From assembly GCF_963576675.1 (NCBI RefSeq), contig NC_088915.1:41941501-42005500 (forward strand): a DNA stretch of 64,000 nt, given 5' to 3'. The stretch is from Euphorbia lathyris. Lineage: Eukaryota > Streptophyta > Magnoliopsida > Malpighiales > Euphorbiaceae. Below the pieces are notes generated by a model. The model worked only from the letters and a program-made list of their open reading frames with translations. It did no database searches and was not told the DNA's origin. The translations under genes were made by a program, and so were the position numbers. Each line of letters begins with the position of its first letter. The stretch's first letter is position 1. Positions 44,507 to 55,874 of this stretch are shown one piece after another.

Positions 44507-46112
44507 GTGATCAAAAAGCAAAAAGCGTTTGATTGGAATGAAGATTGTCAACAAGCCTTCGAAGGAATTAAAGAATTCTTATCCAAGCCGCCATTGATGA
44601 GTAGACCAATTAAAAGGGAGGACCTTTATTTGTATATATCAGCCACAGAAAAGGCGGTGTATACAGTGATAATTTGTGAAGAAGAAGGACAACAATATCC
44701 TATATATTACGTGAGTAAGGTGTTGAATGATGCTGAAACGAGATACTCAAAATTAGACAAGATGGCATTGGCGGTGGTAGTCACTTCCATCCGTCTGCGT
44801 CCGTATTTTCAAGCACATACCATCGTAGTGCGAACAGGTATACTAATGAGAAAGATGTTGCAACGCCCAGAAACGTCCGGCAGGCTGATGGAGTGGTCCA
44901 TACGGCTTGGAGAATTCGACATTTGGTATAAGGGATGGATAGCGTTGAAAAGCCAAATTTTGGTAGATTTTGTTAACGAGTTCCCAGAGGAATTTACAAA
45001 TTCGCCAAAAGTCCAAAAGGAGGAGTGGACAATGCATAAAGATGGAGCCTCTTTGGAGGAAGGAGCAGGAGTGGGAGTCGTGATAAAAGGGTCGAAATAC
45101 GTCCGAGTTTGTTATGCGGCTAAACTAGATTTCTCCGTAACTAACAATACATCAGAATATGAAGCTCTGATCCTGGGGTTACAATTGTTAAAGGAGGTTG
45201 TCCCGGAACATATGGTGATATACAGTGATTCAAAACTAATGGTGAACCAAATAATGAAAAATTTCCATGTCAAAGATGAAACCCTGGTGAAATATGTGGA
45301 AGAGGCAAAACGTATTTTGTCTATACTGGAGGGCAAGGACGTAAAGTGGGAAATAGTACATATCCCACGAGAATCAAATGTCGAGGCGAATCATCTGGCT
45401 AAAACAGCCTCAAGCAAGAACCAATGGCAAGACCTTACTTGCCCCTTTACAATAAAGATGAAACCAGCATTCGATAGGGCGGAAGTGGCGATCATTCAGT
45501 TACCCCAAAATGACTGGAGAGCAACCTTAGTCAAGTATTTGGAAGAAGGCATTTTGCCTGAAGACAAAAACCAAGCTAAAAAGGTGGTCAAGAAAGCCGC
45601 CCATTATGCTATTATGGAGGATCAGTTGTATAGAAAATCATTTAGCCGACCATGGTTAAAATGCATAGCCACGGAGGAAGGACATAACGTCTTGTGGGAA
45701 TTGCACGAAGGAATATGTGGAGCACATGAGGCGCATGCTACGATCATTACGAAATCAAGACTGGCGGGATATTATTGGCCCACGGTGGAAAGAGACGCCA
45801 GAAAACTAATAGAGGAATGTCACAGCTGTCAGATCTATGCGAATGAAACACATATGCACAAAACCATTCAAAGGCCGATTGTGGAAGGTTGGCCATTCGC
45901 CACTTGGGGTATCGATATAGTAGGACCCTTCCCGCCCACCAAAAGACAATAAAGGTTCGTGATAGTGGTAGTGGATCACTTCACAAAATGGGCGGAAGCC
46001 GAACTTGTCTCCGTTATTACAGCTAGGCGAATGGTTGATTTTCTCCATGACAACATCATCAGAAGATTCGACGTGCCACATACAATTGTTACAGACAATG
46101 GGACGCAATTTA
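44507..46112 (+). pseudogene. C RNase H, archaeal-type RNase H and integrase
   Basis: A 481-codon frame to 45952 holds the Ty3 RNase H (FDWNEDCQQAFEGIK), a second RNase H (NNTSEYEALILGLQLL, VIYSDSKLMVNQI) and the integrase zinc-binding region and GIDIVGPFPP. In the second RNase H the usual WTMYTDGAS is WTMHKDGAS, so its first metal-binding region is altered. After a TAA the core resumes and keeps TDNGTQFN, then the sequence leaves the integrase. Confidence 0.85.
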
Positions 46113-46114
46113 AC

Positions 46115-47593
46115 AGAGACTTCCGTTCTTTGGGTTCGAGTGGTAAGAGGCCTCTATTCGAAAGATAAAATGGGTTTGGATATGTTTCAGAGCAGTGTTA
46201 CAAATAGCTATGTCTGAAGGCTGGGGCTAATATTCTTGGGAAAGGCTTGAATAGACTCGTTCGAACGGGGCTAGATACGTTCTTCTGGCTTGATGTGTAG
46301 GTGGATGAGGGCCGATTAATTAAGAAAGCAATGAGTCTGATTCCGCTGTCGGAGATTAACTGGCGAGTCAGGGATTACTAGTGCAGCGCAGGAGGCTAGG
46401 ATTGGCGGCATTTGCAGAAATTTCTACCACAAACAAGCCTTATGCAAATGGCGTCGTATGTTCTGTTCGACGATGTTGTGGAAGGCGATGGCTGGTTCTG
46501 GCATTTGTCTGAATCCGACAACTTCAATGTCAAGTCTGCGTATACCAGTATCACAACAGGCTCGGATGGAGATCAGCAGAGCAGCGCAAACTTCTACTAG
46601 GAAGAAGTGTGGCGCCTGGAAACAACAGAACGCATTAGGCACTTTATTTGGCTAGTGTAGAACCAAGCTATCCTTACAAATGAGAATCGGGTCAAACGGC
46701 ACCTGAGTACTGAGGCGGGCTGCCCGTCTTGCCAGGAGATAGAAACAGTGGTACATGTCTTGTGTGACTGTACGAAAGCTAAGAGGATTTGGAACTGTTT
46801 TGTTCCAACCGGGTGGAGGCAAAGTTTTTATGATGGAGAAGTCCGGACCTGGTTAATTAGGAACATGAAGATGCAGGTAAGTTGGAGGAACATTAAATGG
46901 CCTACTCTGTTCGTAACAGCTTGTTGGTGGATTTGGCGTGGGAGAAATGAGGTAATTTTTGTCACTTCTGGACGGGAACGCCCGAGTAAAGTTGATTTTG
47001 TAATCTCTCAGGCGAAGGAGTATATGGCGAGTGAATTGGTTTTGAATTGGAATGAAATTCGAAATCGTGAAATCCGTATAGCTTGGAATCCCCTAGCTGT
47101 GAGTTGGATCAAGGTGAATTGTGACGGAAATAGTAAAGGGAATCCCGGGCTTACTGCGGCTGGAGGATTGATGCGAGATGAGAAGGGTGACTGGTTAGGG
47201 GGCTTTGTTTGCAACCTAGGGTACTGTACAGCGAACCTTGCAGAATTCTGGGGGCTCTATTATGCACTTGTAATGCCATGGAGTAAAGGTGCTAGGAAAA
47301 TTATTGTCGAATTGGACTCTCTCAGTGTTGTTCGTGCGATTACGAAGCAGGACATATCGAACCATCATTTCGTCTAGATTATTGAGAGGTGCAAGCGGAT
47401 GATAAAACAGGAATGGGATGTCAAAGTGACTCATATCTTCAGAGAAGGTAATAGAGCCGCGGATTGGATGGCGAATTTCGCAGGAACGTTTCCTCTGGGT
47501 CATCACGAGTGTGATAGGCCGCCTGCAGGCCTCAGCGACATCCTTCTAGGCGATCAAAACGGGGAAAGCTTGCCTCGGCTAGTTAGAACCTAA
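46115..47593 (+). mobile_element. L1-type LINE ORF2 C-terminal remnant (zf-RVT and RNase H)
   Basis: Broken frames give WFWHLSESDNFNVKSAYTSI, then RIRHFIWL, CPSCQEIETVVHVLCDC (the zinc-binding reverse-transcriptase-associated motif) and a long frame 46748-47377 with WIWRGRNEVIF and WIKVNCDGNSKGNPG, an RNase H of the plant LINE type, ending after GNRAADWMANFA. Stops occur at 46598, 46654 and 47375. The 5' part is missing, and the fragment begins inside C's integrase. Confidence 0.8.
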
Positions 47594-47595
47594 GT

Positions 47596-47824
47596 TTTCT
47601 TTTTCTTTTTTCTTTTGTTGTGCTCTTGGGCCTTTGAGCCATCCTCTTCTACCAAAAGAAAGGCAGTCAGCAACCGTGTTTGTCTCTCTGTAAACATGAG
47701 AAATTCGTATGATTTGCTGATGACAAAGCTGCAAACAATAAAGCCAATCCTTTCTAATTTCCCAATGCACATCAGTGGATCGCGAAGCAAAAAGATTTAC
47801 TACATAAATGGAATCGCATTCCAC
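47596..47824 (-). mobile_element. Second LINE RNase H C-terminus, opposite strand, with A-rich tail
   Basis: The minus-strand frame reads WEIRKDWLYCLQLCHQQ and ISHVYRETNTVADCLS, the last RNase H motif of plant LINEs. The A-rich run aaaagaaaaaagaaaaagaaaa lies at its 3' end, within about 30 bases of the stop codon of the plus-strand LINE. No 5' part is present. Confidence 0.6.
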
Positions 47825-48174
47825 CCAAAGAGGAAACCAATTAGAAAATAAAAAAAATACATAAAATTTATATTTAAATATTTTCCGGTGTTAACACTGG
47901 AAAATATTTTCCAATATTGTTGTCAAACATAGAAAAATATTTTATTTTCCTGCACAATATTTTCTCTGTAAAATTTCTTACAGAACACAATATTTTCCCC
48001 CAAACAAATATGGCTTAAGATAGACTCGAAGATAAAATACCTTTGAACTCTAAAATATTTAAAATTTCAACTTTTGTTTATGCTCATTTTTCTTATACCT
48101 TTAAACTCAATAAAATATTTAAAATTTTAACTTTTGTTTATGCTCAACACATACGGAACATGAAATAATTATTA
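47825..48174. other. AT-rich spacer with a palindrome and a direct repeat
   Basis: A near-perfect palindrome attttccggtgttaacactg gaaaat is centred near 47893. A 45-bp direct repeat ending acttttgtttatgctca occurs at about 48046-48090 and 48099-48146. No gene. Confidence 0.6.
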
Positions 48175-48436
48175 CTACATCCGTTTCATATTACATGTCT
48201 TTCTAGAGATTCTTTTTTGTTTCATATTACATATCATTTTATATGATCAGTACGCGTTAAGTCATCTTTTTTTCTACTATAAAACGCGAGTTTATGGAAA
48301 TTAATTAGAATAATGGATTTATTATAGAATAAATAAATATTAGAATCAATAACTAATGGACAACAACGTCTTTTTTCCAATATCCTTAATTTCTATATAA
48401 CTCTCTAAAAAGACATGTAATATAAAAATGAGGGAG
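48175..48436. mobile_element. Stowaway-like (Tc1/mariner) MITE, 262 bp
   Basis: The ends pair as CTACATCCGTTTCATATTAC and CTCCCTCATTTTTATATTAC, followed on both sides by ATGTCTTTYTAGAGA. This is the usual Stowaway 'CTCCCTCCGTTTCATA' terminus. The left flank is TA; the right is CA, presumably a mutated TA. Confidence 0.7.
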
Positions 48437-48692
48437 CATTTTGTATGCTAAATCAATTATAACATAACATATAATAACATTAGGAATAAATATTTTTTTG
48501 GGACCTTATTCCATATATATATATATACACACATAAATACATTAGTTGGTGTGCATTATTAGGTGCATTGGAGATCCACCACCTTCACCCATTTTTAACT
48601 GGGTATGACATTGCTTAGTTCCAACATATTAATATTAGGGGTTTAATTGAGTTTAAAGTTTAACCCCTTGTGTTACTTTCTAGAAGTTTTTA

Positions 48693-50755
48693 GGTTAAAA
48701 GCATCCTGAGACCTCTGATCTTTCATTGTTTGGTGCATTAAGCCTTCGATCTTTCATTTAGACACATTGAGCCTCTGATCTTTCATTGTTTGGTGCATTA
48801 AGCCTTCGATCTTTCATTTAGACACATTGAGCCCTTGATCTTTCATATATAGGTGTATTAGGTCCTTTTGTAAATCAATTCATATATGGGTGTATTAAGG
48901 GCATGTTTGGTTCAACTGTTAGCTAATAGATGTTGTTGTTGATGTTAGCTGTTATAATAAGCTGTTTGTTGTTGCTATTGGTTGTTTGTTATTAATTGTT
49001 TAATTATTAGTGTTTGGTAAAATTATAATAAACTGTTACTGTTAGTATATATTTATTTCTAATATGGACATGTTTTAAATTAATCTATAAATAAATTATA
49101 AAATAAAAAATATATTATACAAATTAATAAAAATAAATTATATAAAAAATAAAAAATAAAAAATTTATTGAACACAACAAAGCTTTGTTTTTCGATAATT
49201 TTGTTCTAGAAATAAAAATAATGTCAAAAAGGAAACACATTTTATGGAAATAAAAAGGATAATTTTGTCAATAACAAGTAACTACAAACAACTATCCATG
49301 AAAAGCTCTAAAAAGAGCTTTTCGTGAAAAGCTCCAAAATGTTGCAGTGTCCAGAGAAAATACTAAACGCTGCGGTTATATAAACCTAACCAAACGCTAT
49401 GTTTCCTGCGGTTTGGAGTAAAACGCTAATAATTAAACAACTAATAACAAACAGCTTACTACAACCGCAAACAGCTAACAGCAACATCTATTAGCTAACA
49501 GTTGAACCAAACATGCCATTAATACATCTATATATGAATTGATTTACAAAAGGACATAATACACTCATATATGAAAGATGAAGGGCTCAATGTGTCTAAA
49601 TGAAAGATCGATGGCTTAATGCATCAAACAATGAAAGATCAGAGGCTCAATGTGTCTAAATGAAAGATCGATGGCTTAATGCACCAAATAATGAAAGATC
49701 AGGGGCCTCATGACGCTTTTTGCCTTAAACAATTAATAACAAACAACCAATATCAACAACAAACAGCTTACTATAACAGCTAACATCAACAGCAACATCT
49801 ATTAGCTAACAGTTGAACTAAACATGCCCTTAATACACCCATATATGAATTGATTTACAAAAAGACCTAATACACTCATATATGAAAGATCAAGGGCTCA
49901 ATGTGTCTAAATGAAAGATCGAAGGCTTAATGCACCAAACAATGAAAGATCAGGGGCTCAATGTGTCTAAATGAAAGATCGATGACTTAATGCACCAAAC
50001 AATAAAAAATCAGGGGCCCTAGGATGCTTTTAACCATTGTTTAATTATTAGTAAAATTATACTAAACTGTTACTATTAGTATATATTTATTCCTAATATG
50101 GACATGTTTTAAATTAATCTATAAATAAATTATAAAATAAAAAATATATTATACAAATTAATAAAAATAAATTATATAAAAAATAAAAAATAAAAAATTT
50201 ATTGAACGCAACAAAACTTTGTTTTTCGATAATTTTGTTCTAGAAATAAAAATAATGTCAAAAAGGAAACACATTTTGTGGAAATAAGAAGGATAATTTT
50301 GTCATTAACAACTACAAACAACTATCCATGAAAAGCTCTAAAAAAGACCTTTTCGTGTAAAACTCCAAAATGTTGCAGTGTCCAGAGAAAATACTAAACG
50401 CTGCGGTTATATAAACCTAACCAAACGCTATGTTTCCTGCGGTTTGGAGTAAAACGCTAATAATTAAACAACTAATAACAAACAGCTTAGTACAACCGCA
50501 AACAGCTAACAGCAACATCTATTAGCTAACAGTTGAACCAAACATGCCCTTAATACATCTATATGTGAATTGATTTACAAAAGGACCCTAATACACTCAT
50601 GTATGAAAGATCAATGGCTCAATGTGTCTAAATGAAAGATCGAGGGCTTAATGCACCAAACAATGAAAGATCAGGGGCTCAATGTGTTAAATGAAAGATC
50701 GAGGGCTTAATGCACCAAATAATGAAAGATCAGGGGCCTCAGGATGCTTTTTGCC
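48693..50755. mobile_element. Composite Mutator-like element with long inverted arms and 9-bp TSD (2063 bp)
   Basis: The tips GGTTAAAAGCATCCTGAG and GGCAAAAAGCATCCTGAG are flanked by perfect AAGTTTTTA copies (48684-48692 and 50756-50764). The left arm holds two 60-bp units (gatctttcattgtttggtgc...). Reverse-complement arms occur at about 49430-49727, 49735-50033 and 50460-50755, and the AT-rich core is duplicated (49010-49430 and 50040-50460). A nested inverted repeat begins AGGGCATGTTTGGTTCAACT. No transposase frame. Confidence 0.8.
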
Positions 50756-51013
50756 AAGTTTTTATAGTAAGAAATCTATCTGCTGCAAATATGACAACCA
50801 AGGATGCAATTACAGCACAGGAACTCAAAATTTCCCAATAAATAGAAGACATGCACTATTTAATCTTTCTAGCAAACCCACAAACAAGAAGAAAAAACGA
50901 GAATGCTTGATAAAAAAAAATGCAAGAGTAGCAATCTGATAGACAGAAAGGAATGCAATCTTCCTCTAATTGGTTGGAATTGGAACAGGCCAAATAAACT
51001 CTCATTTTAACAA

Positions 51014-54000
51014 CTATCCAGCAATCTTGTAACTTGGATTAACTAGATTCTCCAGTCCAGAAACCACTTGCATTGACTCTATCACATCACCAACCTTGAG
51101 ATCCGCCAAATAATCCTCATTTTTTGTAATATATCCAAATACAGCATATCGACCATCCAATATATTTGCATTGCTCGGTGTCAGTTCACTTTCTTTCAGT
51201 AGCCAAAATATCTGGCTTGATCCTGAGTTGTCTTCAAACTCCTGTTTTTAATCAAACATAACATTTTAGAAATGAAAAAAAGCAATAAACATGACAAGGC
51301 CAAGCTTCAATTTCCTATTCAACTCACATCTCTGGCCATCGCCATTGTTCCAAATGCATTGAATGGAAGCTTCGTCTGTGCCTTGTATAAACCAAGCTCC
51401 TGTCAATTCATACACCATAAAATCAGAGATCCAACACAACACAAGATTATCTTAGCAATGAATAAAGCTAATACGTTAAAATTGAAGAGTGGCCCTGGAA
51501 CAAAAAACAGAGAGAGCAGCTTACTTCCAAAGTTGCCCCATAGAAAGGAGATTTCTCCCCATCCACCATTATCTCCAATGGTATTGTCCTAGTTTTCTCC
51601 GTACTAGGATCAATAAAACCCTCTGCAGGACCAACAGGATCTCCCGTTTGGACAACAAAGCCATCCGCTGCAATAAATTGAAGGACACCTTTTAACTTAT
51701 ATCATAAAACATGGTTTATACCTAGAGGTAACAGGTCAAAGGTTATGTGAGAAGTTGTTTTAAGGAATTCTTGTAAGAGCTGCACCAACATACCTTAGTC
51801 CTTTCGATCTTTTACTATTATTATCTTTGTGATGACCAACGAGAAAAAAGATGCAATAGAAATGAATCAATTTGATGTTAACGATTTTACCTCTTTGGAT
51901 TTCCATGCCATCATAGAAGTGCCTTTCCACCAAGTCTACGAAGTTCCCAGCAGTTACAGGTGCATTGTAACCATCCAAAACAATGTGAAACACACACTCC
52001 TCTAAATTCGGATTGTCTTTGACCTTGACCTTCATATCCACAGCGGCTCTTCCCTTCAAGAGAGGCATGCTTCGGTATTCCTCCGGAACTTCATAAGGGA
52101 AGCCATCCACCATATCCTCTTCAACACTGCAGAAATCCAATGCCCCAGGAACATCTCAGCTGCAGTCAATGACAAGGGTATATATGAGAATAGTTTATCT
52201 TAAGAGATTAACTTTTCTAAGTCCACAATTTCTATGTGAGAACTCGAGAAACTCAAAGAGGAGGGACGAGGTATCATATCAACATACTAGCATTGTTGAT
52301 CTACACCCCATTTAACTAGAAAGAACTTTAATGTCCAGAATATTGTAACAGTAGTATTTTGAGCCACATTGAATTTTTACCTTCAATGGTGGAGTTCAAT
52401 TCGCCTGATTTTTGTCAAGGTAAACACCCTAACATATTGGAAACCAAAGCAGATGATGATGACCTAACCATAAAAAGAACCCCAAGGCATCAAAGTTTTT
52501 CTCGTACATCACCATGTATGTACAGAGTGACGAATCCAGGGGATCAAAGTTTTTCTAGTACAGTCACTGACCCTGTAATGCCTAGGGTGCTTAATTGATT
52601 TTTTTTGGTGAGTTTACCCTAAAAAATTAAAGCTCCATATGCAGGTAAGAAGGTTCAATGGAGTTCTCCGGTGACGAGTGGGTGCTCAAGCCTTCTCCCT
52701 ACCTCCCTAGATACCTCCCTGTATGTAAACTTATCTTCATATTCAAATCCAGTTGAAGTTTGTAAGGTTTTCTAATTTAAGCTACCAGTACCATACCATA
52801 TTTTTGAAGCACTGTTGAAATATATGCAACATGATATAACCTTTTGTTGCTTTTAACTAACATTTACCTAATAACTAATACTCCACGTATTAAAGATATT
52901 GTTGAGGACCAGAATGTTATTCCACTTTAAACAAACACAGCAAATGTTTGAGCTTTTAAATCAGCATCTTAGACTTAGTCTTATGTTTCTTTTTCAACTC
53001 GTTCTCAACATCAATCATGGAGCTGAAATTTAAGCATGCTATTAGCAATTATTGTCAACATTACGTACCCTCCAATATAATTAAGTAGCTCCTTCTGTTT
53101 AGGAGCCACTGCATCTCTGTTCCTATCCTCAACAGCCTGTTGAAGCTCATTCATTCCAGCTTCTAGCTTGTCAAGTAGTTCTACTCCATGGTCCTTCTTT
53201 GATTCAGCCAGGCCTGAGATGATCAAACTCTTCCCCTGCTTAAGGGTTCGAGATGCCTGCTTCACATTCTATATTCCACAAACAAGTAATAGTCATGTTA
53301 CCATTAACCCAACATTTTAAACAAAGAGGGAACTCCTAAGAGAATAACACCTCTACCACATAGCCTATTCATCCAAAAACTAGAAAGGGTTTAAGGAGTC
53401 TTACTCTTTCCACAGAATCAAGTGCCTTGACTCCAGCTATCTTGAGGCTTTCTGTGATATCTTCGAGTGGTTTCTGCACTTCCCTTATAGCTTTATTGTC
53501 AATTGGAAGTGCATATCTTAACAGTGCTCCTGGGTCCTTAATGGGTGGTCCAGATATTAACACGGCTAGATCAGGCAACGCAGGACTAGATGCATAAGCA
53601 TTACCAGCCCAGTTGAACGAAGGTGATCCAGTAATTAATCCAACCGCCAAAGCAAGCGAAATTGCACAATGCTTCAGCGAAAATGACTTCCCACTCTGCT
53701 CAACAAATTATCTTCATTAATCATTTCAATTCGTGAAAATTACATAAACCTTAAAGAAAAACTGCTATATAATTTATGCTATGAATGCCCCAAATCCAAA
53801 TCAACTCCTGCCAGTGAACAGGTTTTCTCTACCCTAGAGCAACTTTCAAACCCTAAGAGTTTTGAATAACTCATTCCTCAAGAGGCTGAAGTACAAAGAA
53901 TCCAATTTTCAAATTCCCATTTTCTCGCTTGGTGAAATAAAATTTGATAACCCATGAAAACCCAAAGCATGAACTGTCTAAATCAACATAACCTTAGCCA

Positions 54001-54294
54001 TAAATATCCAGCTACTGATTTAACAGTAGAGTCAATCGGAGGAAATCATAGGAAGTGAAATGCAGTAGTATGGTAGAGCATTACGGACCCTAGAAATCAA
54101 CTTACTTGTTTATCATTGGGTTGAGGGTGATGGGAATTATTAATAGAGCATCTGGGTGCCGGCCGTCTGGTGCACCAAGCAGCAAAATGGTGGAAATTTG
54201 CAGAATCAAACCGACTTCTTGCTAAATTAGGCTTGAAGACGAGTTTAGAATCAGCAAGAGAGGAAGAGAAATGGCATTGTATGAGGGCTGCCAT
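51014..54294 (-). CDS. CYP37: Peptidyl-prolyl cis-trans isomerase, thylakoid-lumen cyclophilin CYP37 type
   Basis: Exons in transcript order are 54106-54294, 53405-53695, 53069-53268, 51891-52126, 51525-51667, 51328-51399 and 51014-51241. They join to 1359 bp (452 aa) with GT-AG introns. Residues 1-63 are a basic, Ser-rich transit peptide. At 64-90 a hydrophobic segment ending NAYA is a lumen-targeting signal. Next is the helical region ([40 protein letters not shown]) shared by CYP37/CYP38-type proteins. The C-terminal half is the cyclophilin domain ([64 protein letters not shown]). The exact match in exon phase makes the model secure. CYP37 versus a close paralogue rests on recall of the family. 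Confidence 0.93.
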
Positions 54295-54422
54295 AGTTGG
54301 AGTTGAAGAAAAGCTCCACTAGATAACAAAGATATATGACATCAAGAATAGGAGAATGAAGGAGTGCTTGTGATAGAGAGATTAGCAGATAAGAATAAGA
54401 TAGAATGCTGGTGAGCCAGGAA

Positions 54423-54436
54423 TATAAATTATATAA
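54423..54436 (-). promoter_or_regulatory. Possible TATA box of the cyclophilin gene
   Basis: TATATAATTTATAT on the minus strand lies about 130-140 bp upstream of the ATG at 54294. No other candidate is closer. Not verified. Confidence 0.4.
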
Positions 54437-54729
54437 TGCAGGATGTGGTGGATGCTAGATTTCTCTTAAGGTCATCCTCACACTTTGGATAAGATTTTGT
54501 GTTCTTTTCAAATGATCTATCTTCTCGTTAGACCCATTGATTTATAAATGAATGGCAAACATCTCTCAATTTCATTTGAAATTTAATCCTATGTAAAATT
54601 TGGAAATCTTTCTAGCTATAATCTTTTATTGTTTAGAGGATTTTTTCTTAAAATCATGCTAATTATAACAATTATTCCTCCTATAGGCTCCGATTATAAA
54701 TTATGCACTTTGTAGTGTTCTTTTTTTAA

Positions 54730-54950
54730 CACTAGTTGAAACCGGTGAATTAATCACTGGTTTCATTGTGAAGACACCGGTTATTCAATAATCGGTGTTA
54801 TTAGCATCTTTTTTCGAAAAAGTTGACACCAGTTATTGAATAACCGATATCAGCTATTTATAGTTTCGAAAAAGTGAGACTGGTTATTTAATAACCGATC
54901 TCGCTGACATCGGTTATTGATTAACAGGTGTCAGCTTCGCATGCGAATCA
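54730..54950. mobile_element. CACTA-type (En/Spm) transposon terminus with subterminal repeats
   Basis: The sequence starts CACTAGTTGAAACCGGTG. It is followed by at least five copies, in both orientations, of accggttattgaataaccg-like units (54773-54795, 54829-54850, 54888-54902, 54908-54925). CACTA ends with short subterminal repeats in both orientations mark the superfamily. The opposite terminus was not found, so this is a fragment or the element continues undetected. Confidence 0.5.
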
Positions 54951-55042
54951 AAGAGAGATTCGCACAAGAAGCCTCTACTTCCTCCATGGGAGCAGAGGCG
55001 GAATGGGCAAAATGATATTTTGCCCCTTCTAATTTGAATTGT

Positions 55043-55081
<39 letters not shown>
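55043..55081. repeat. (TA)n(CA)n microsatellite
   Basis: About 14 TA units followed by 5 CA units. Small frames across it are artefacts. Confidence 0.95.
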
Positions 55082-55874
55082 CTTTCTATTCATTCCACCC
55101 TCCTAGAAACTGTTCACTCATTTTCGCTATTCGCTTCTTCACTCATTTTCAGTTCTTCACTCAATTATATATGCATCTTTCACTTCTTCGCTCATTTATA
55201 TATATACATACACTCTTCATTTCTCATGCCACTCTCTTAAAGACTTGTGTTCTTATAGACAATAAATGTGTGTAATTTATATTCTTTTATTTTATATAAA
55301 ATATTGTTATTGATCTAATATATGTACTTGTACTATTTGCAGTTTAATTAATTTTCGGTGTTGAAGGAGCTTAGAAACTAAAGACATGTAACTTCATTTT
55401 TATGTATATATGTAGTCAATATATATTTGGTTACGTTGTTGATAACTGGTTACCTGATTCTGCTACGTGTCCAAAACGCCTTGGTAATCCGACGTCGTAG
55501 ATAAGTTACAAAATAGCAACGTAGGTCAGACGGGGCCGGAGTCCGGTGAACCCGCTTCGATGACTAAGTTAGTTTGTGATTAAGACCAAATTGAAGGGTA
55601 TGAACTAGTTTAGAGGTAGTAGTTAATGTATCGTATCTTGTGTCAATACATGCTTATTTTAGGGGTTTTTAGGTTAAGATTGTCACCTCTTTAGGAATGC
55701 TTATGGGACTAGGAGTCCTTATCCCTCAAGGAGTCAGAATCCTGGGAGAAATCCTTTATCTCGTAGGATTCCGAAAGATTCCCCTAGGATTGGGGTCTGT
55801 TTTCCATATTTGGGCCTCCATAGATGTCTTTGGATCGTTATCATTGAACTTGGCTCGCTGACGTTTGAACTCGG
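55082..55874. other. Gene-free region with a possible LTR remnant
   Basis: No gene is seen. The stretch 55525-55580 (ggggccggagtccggtgaacc, gatgactaagttagt) faintly resembles the cggtcgggggcactccgatgcctaagttagta block of the Tat LTRs in this window, suggesting an old LTR fragment. Confidence 0.3.

Larger units (their letters stand above)
39111..46112 (+). mobile_element. Tat-type Ty3/gypsy element 'C', 3'-truncated
   Basis: Element C carries, in order, the 5' LTR (39111-41395, with a solo LTR inside), PBS, gag, protease, RT, two RNase H domains and integrase up to TQFN at about 46112, where it stops abruptly against LINE sequence. It is the same family as H. The 3' LTR and antisense gene are gone. 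Several stops and frameshifts make it non-functional. Confidence 0.85.

Noticed and set aside
51272..51592. 106-codon plus-strand frame (and 51489-51695)
   Set aside because: Antisense to exons and introns of the cyclophilin gene.
55034..55275. Two overlapping plus-strand frames starting in a (TA)n run
   Set aside because: Tyr/Ile repeats from the microsatellite; no conserved sequence.
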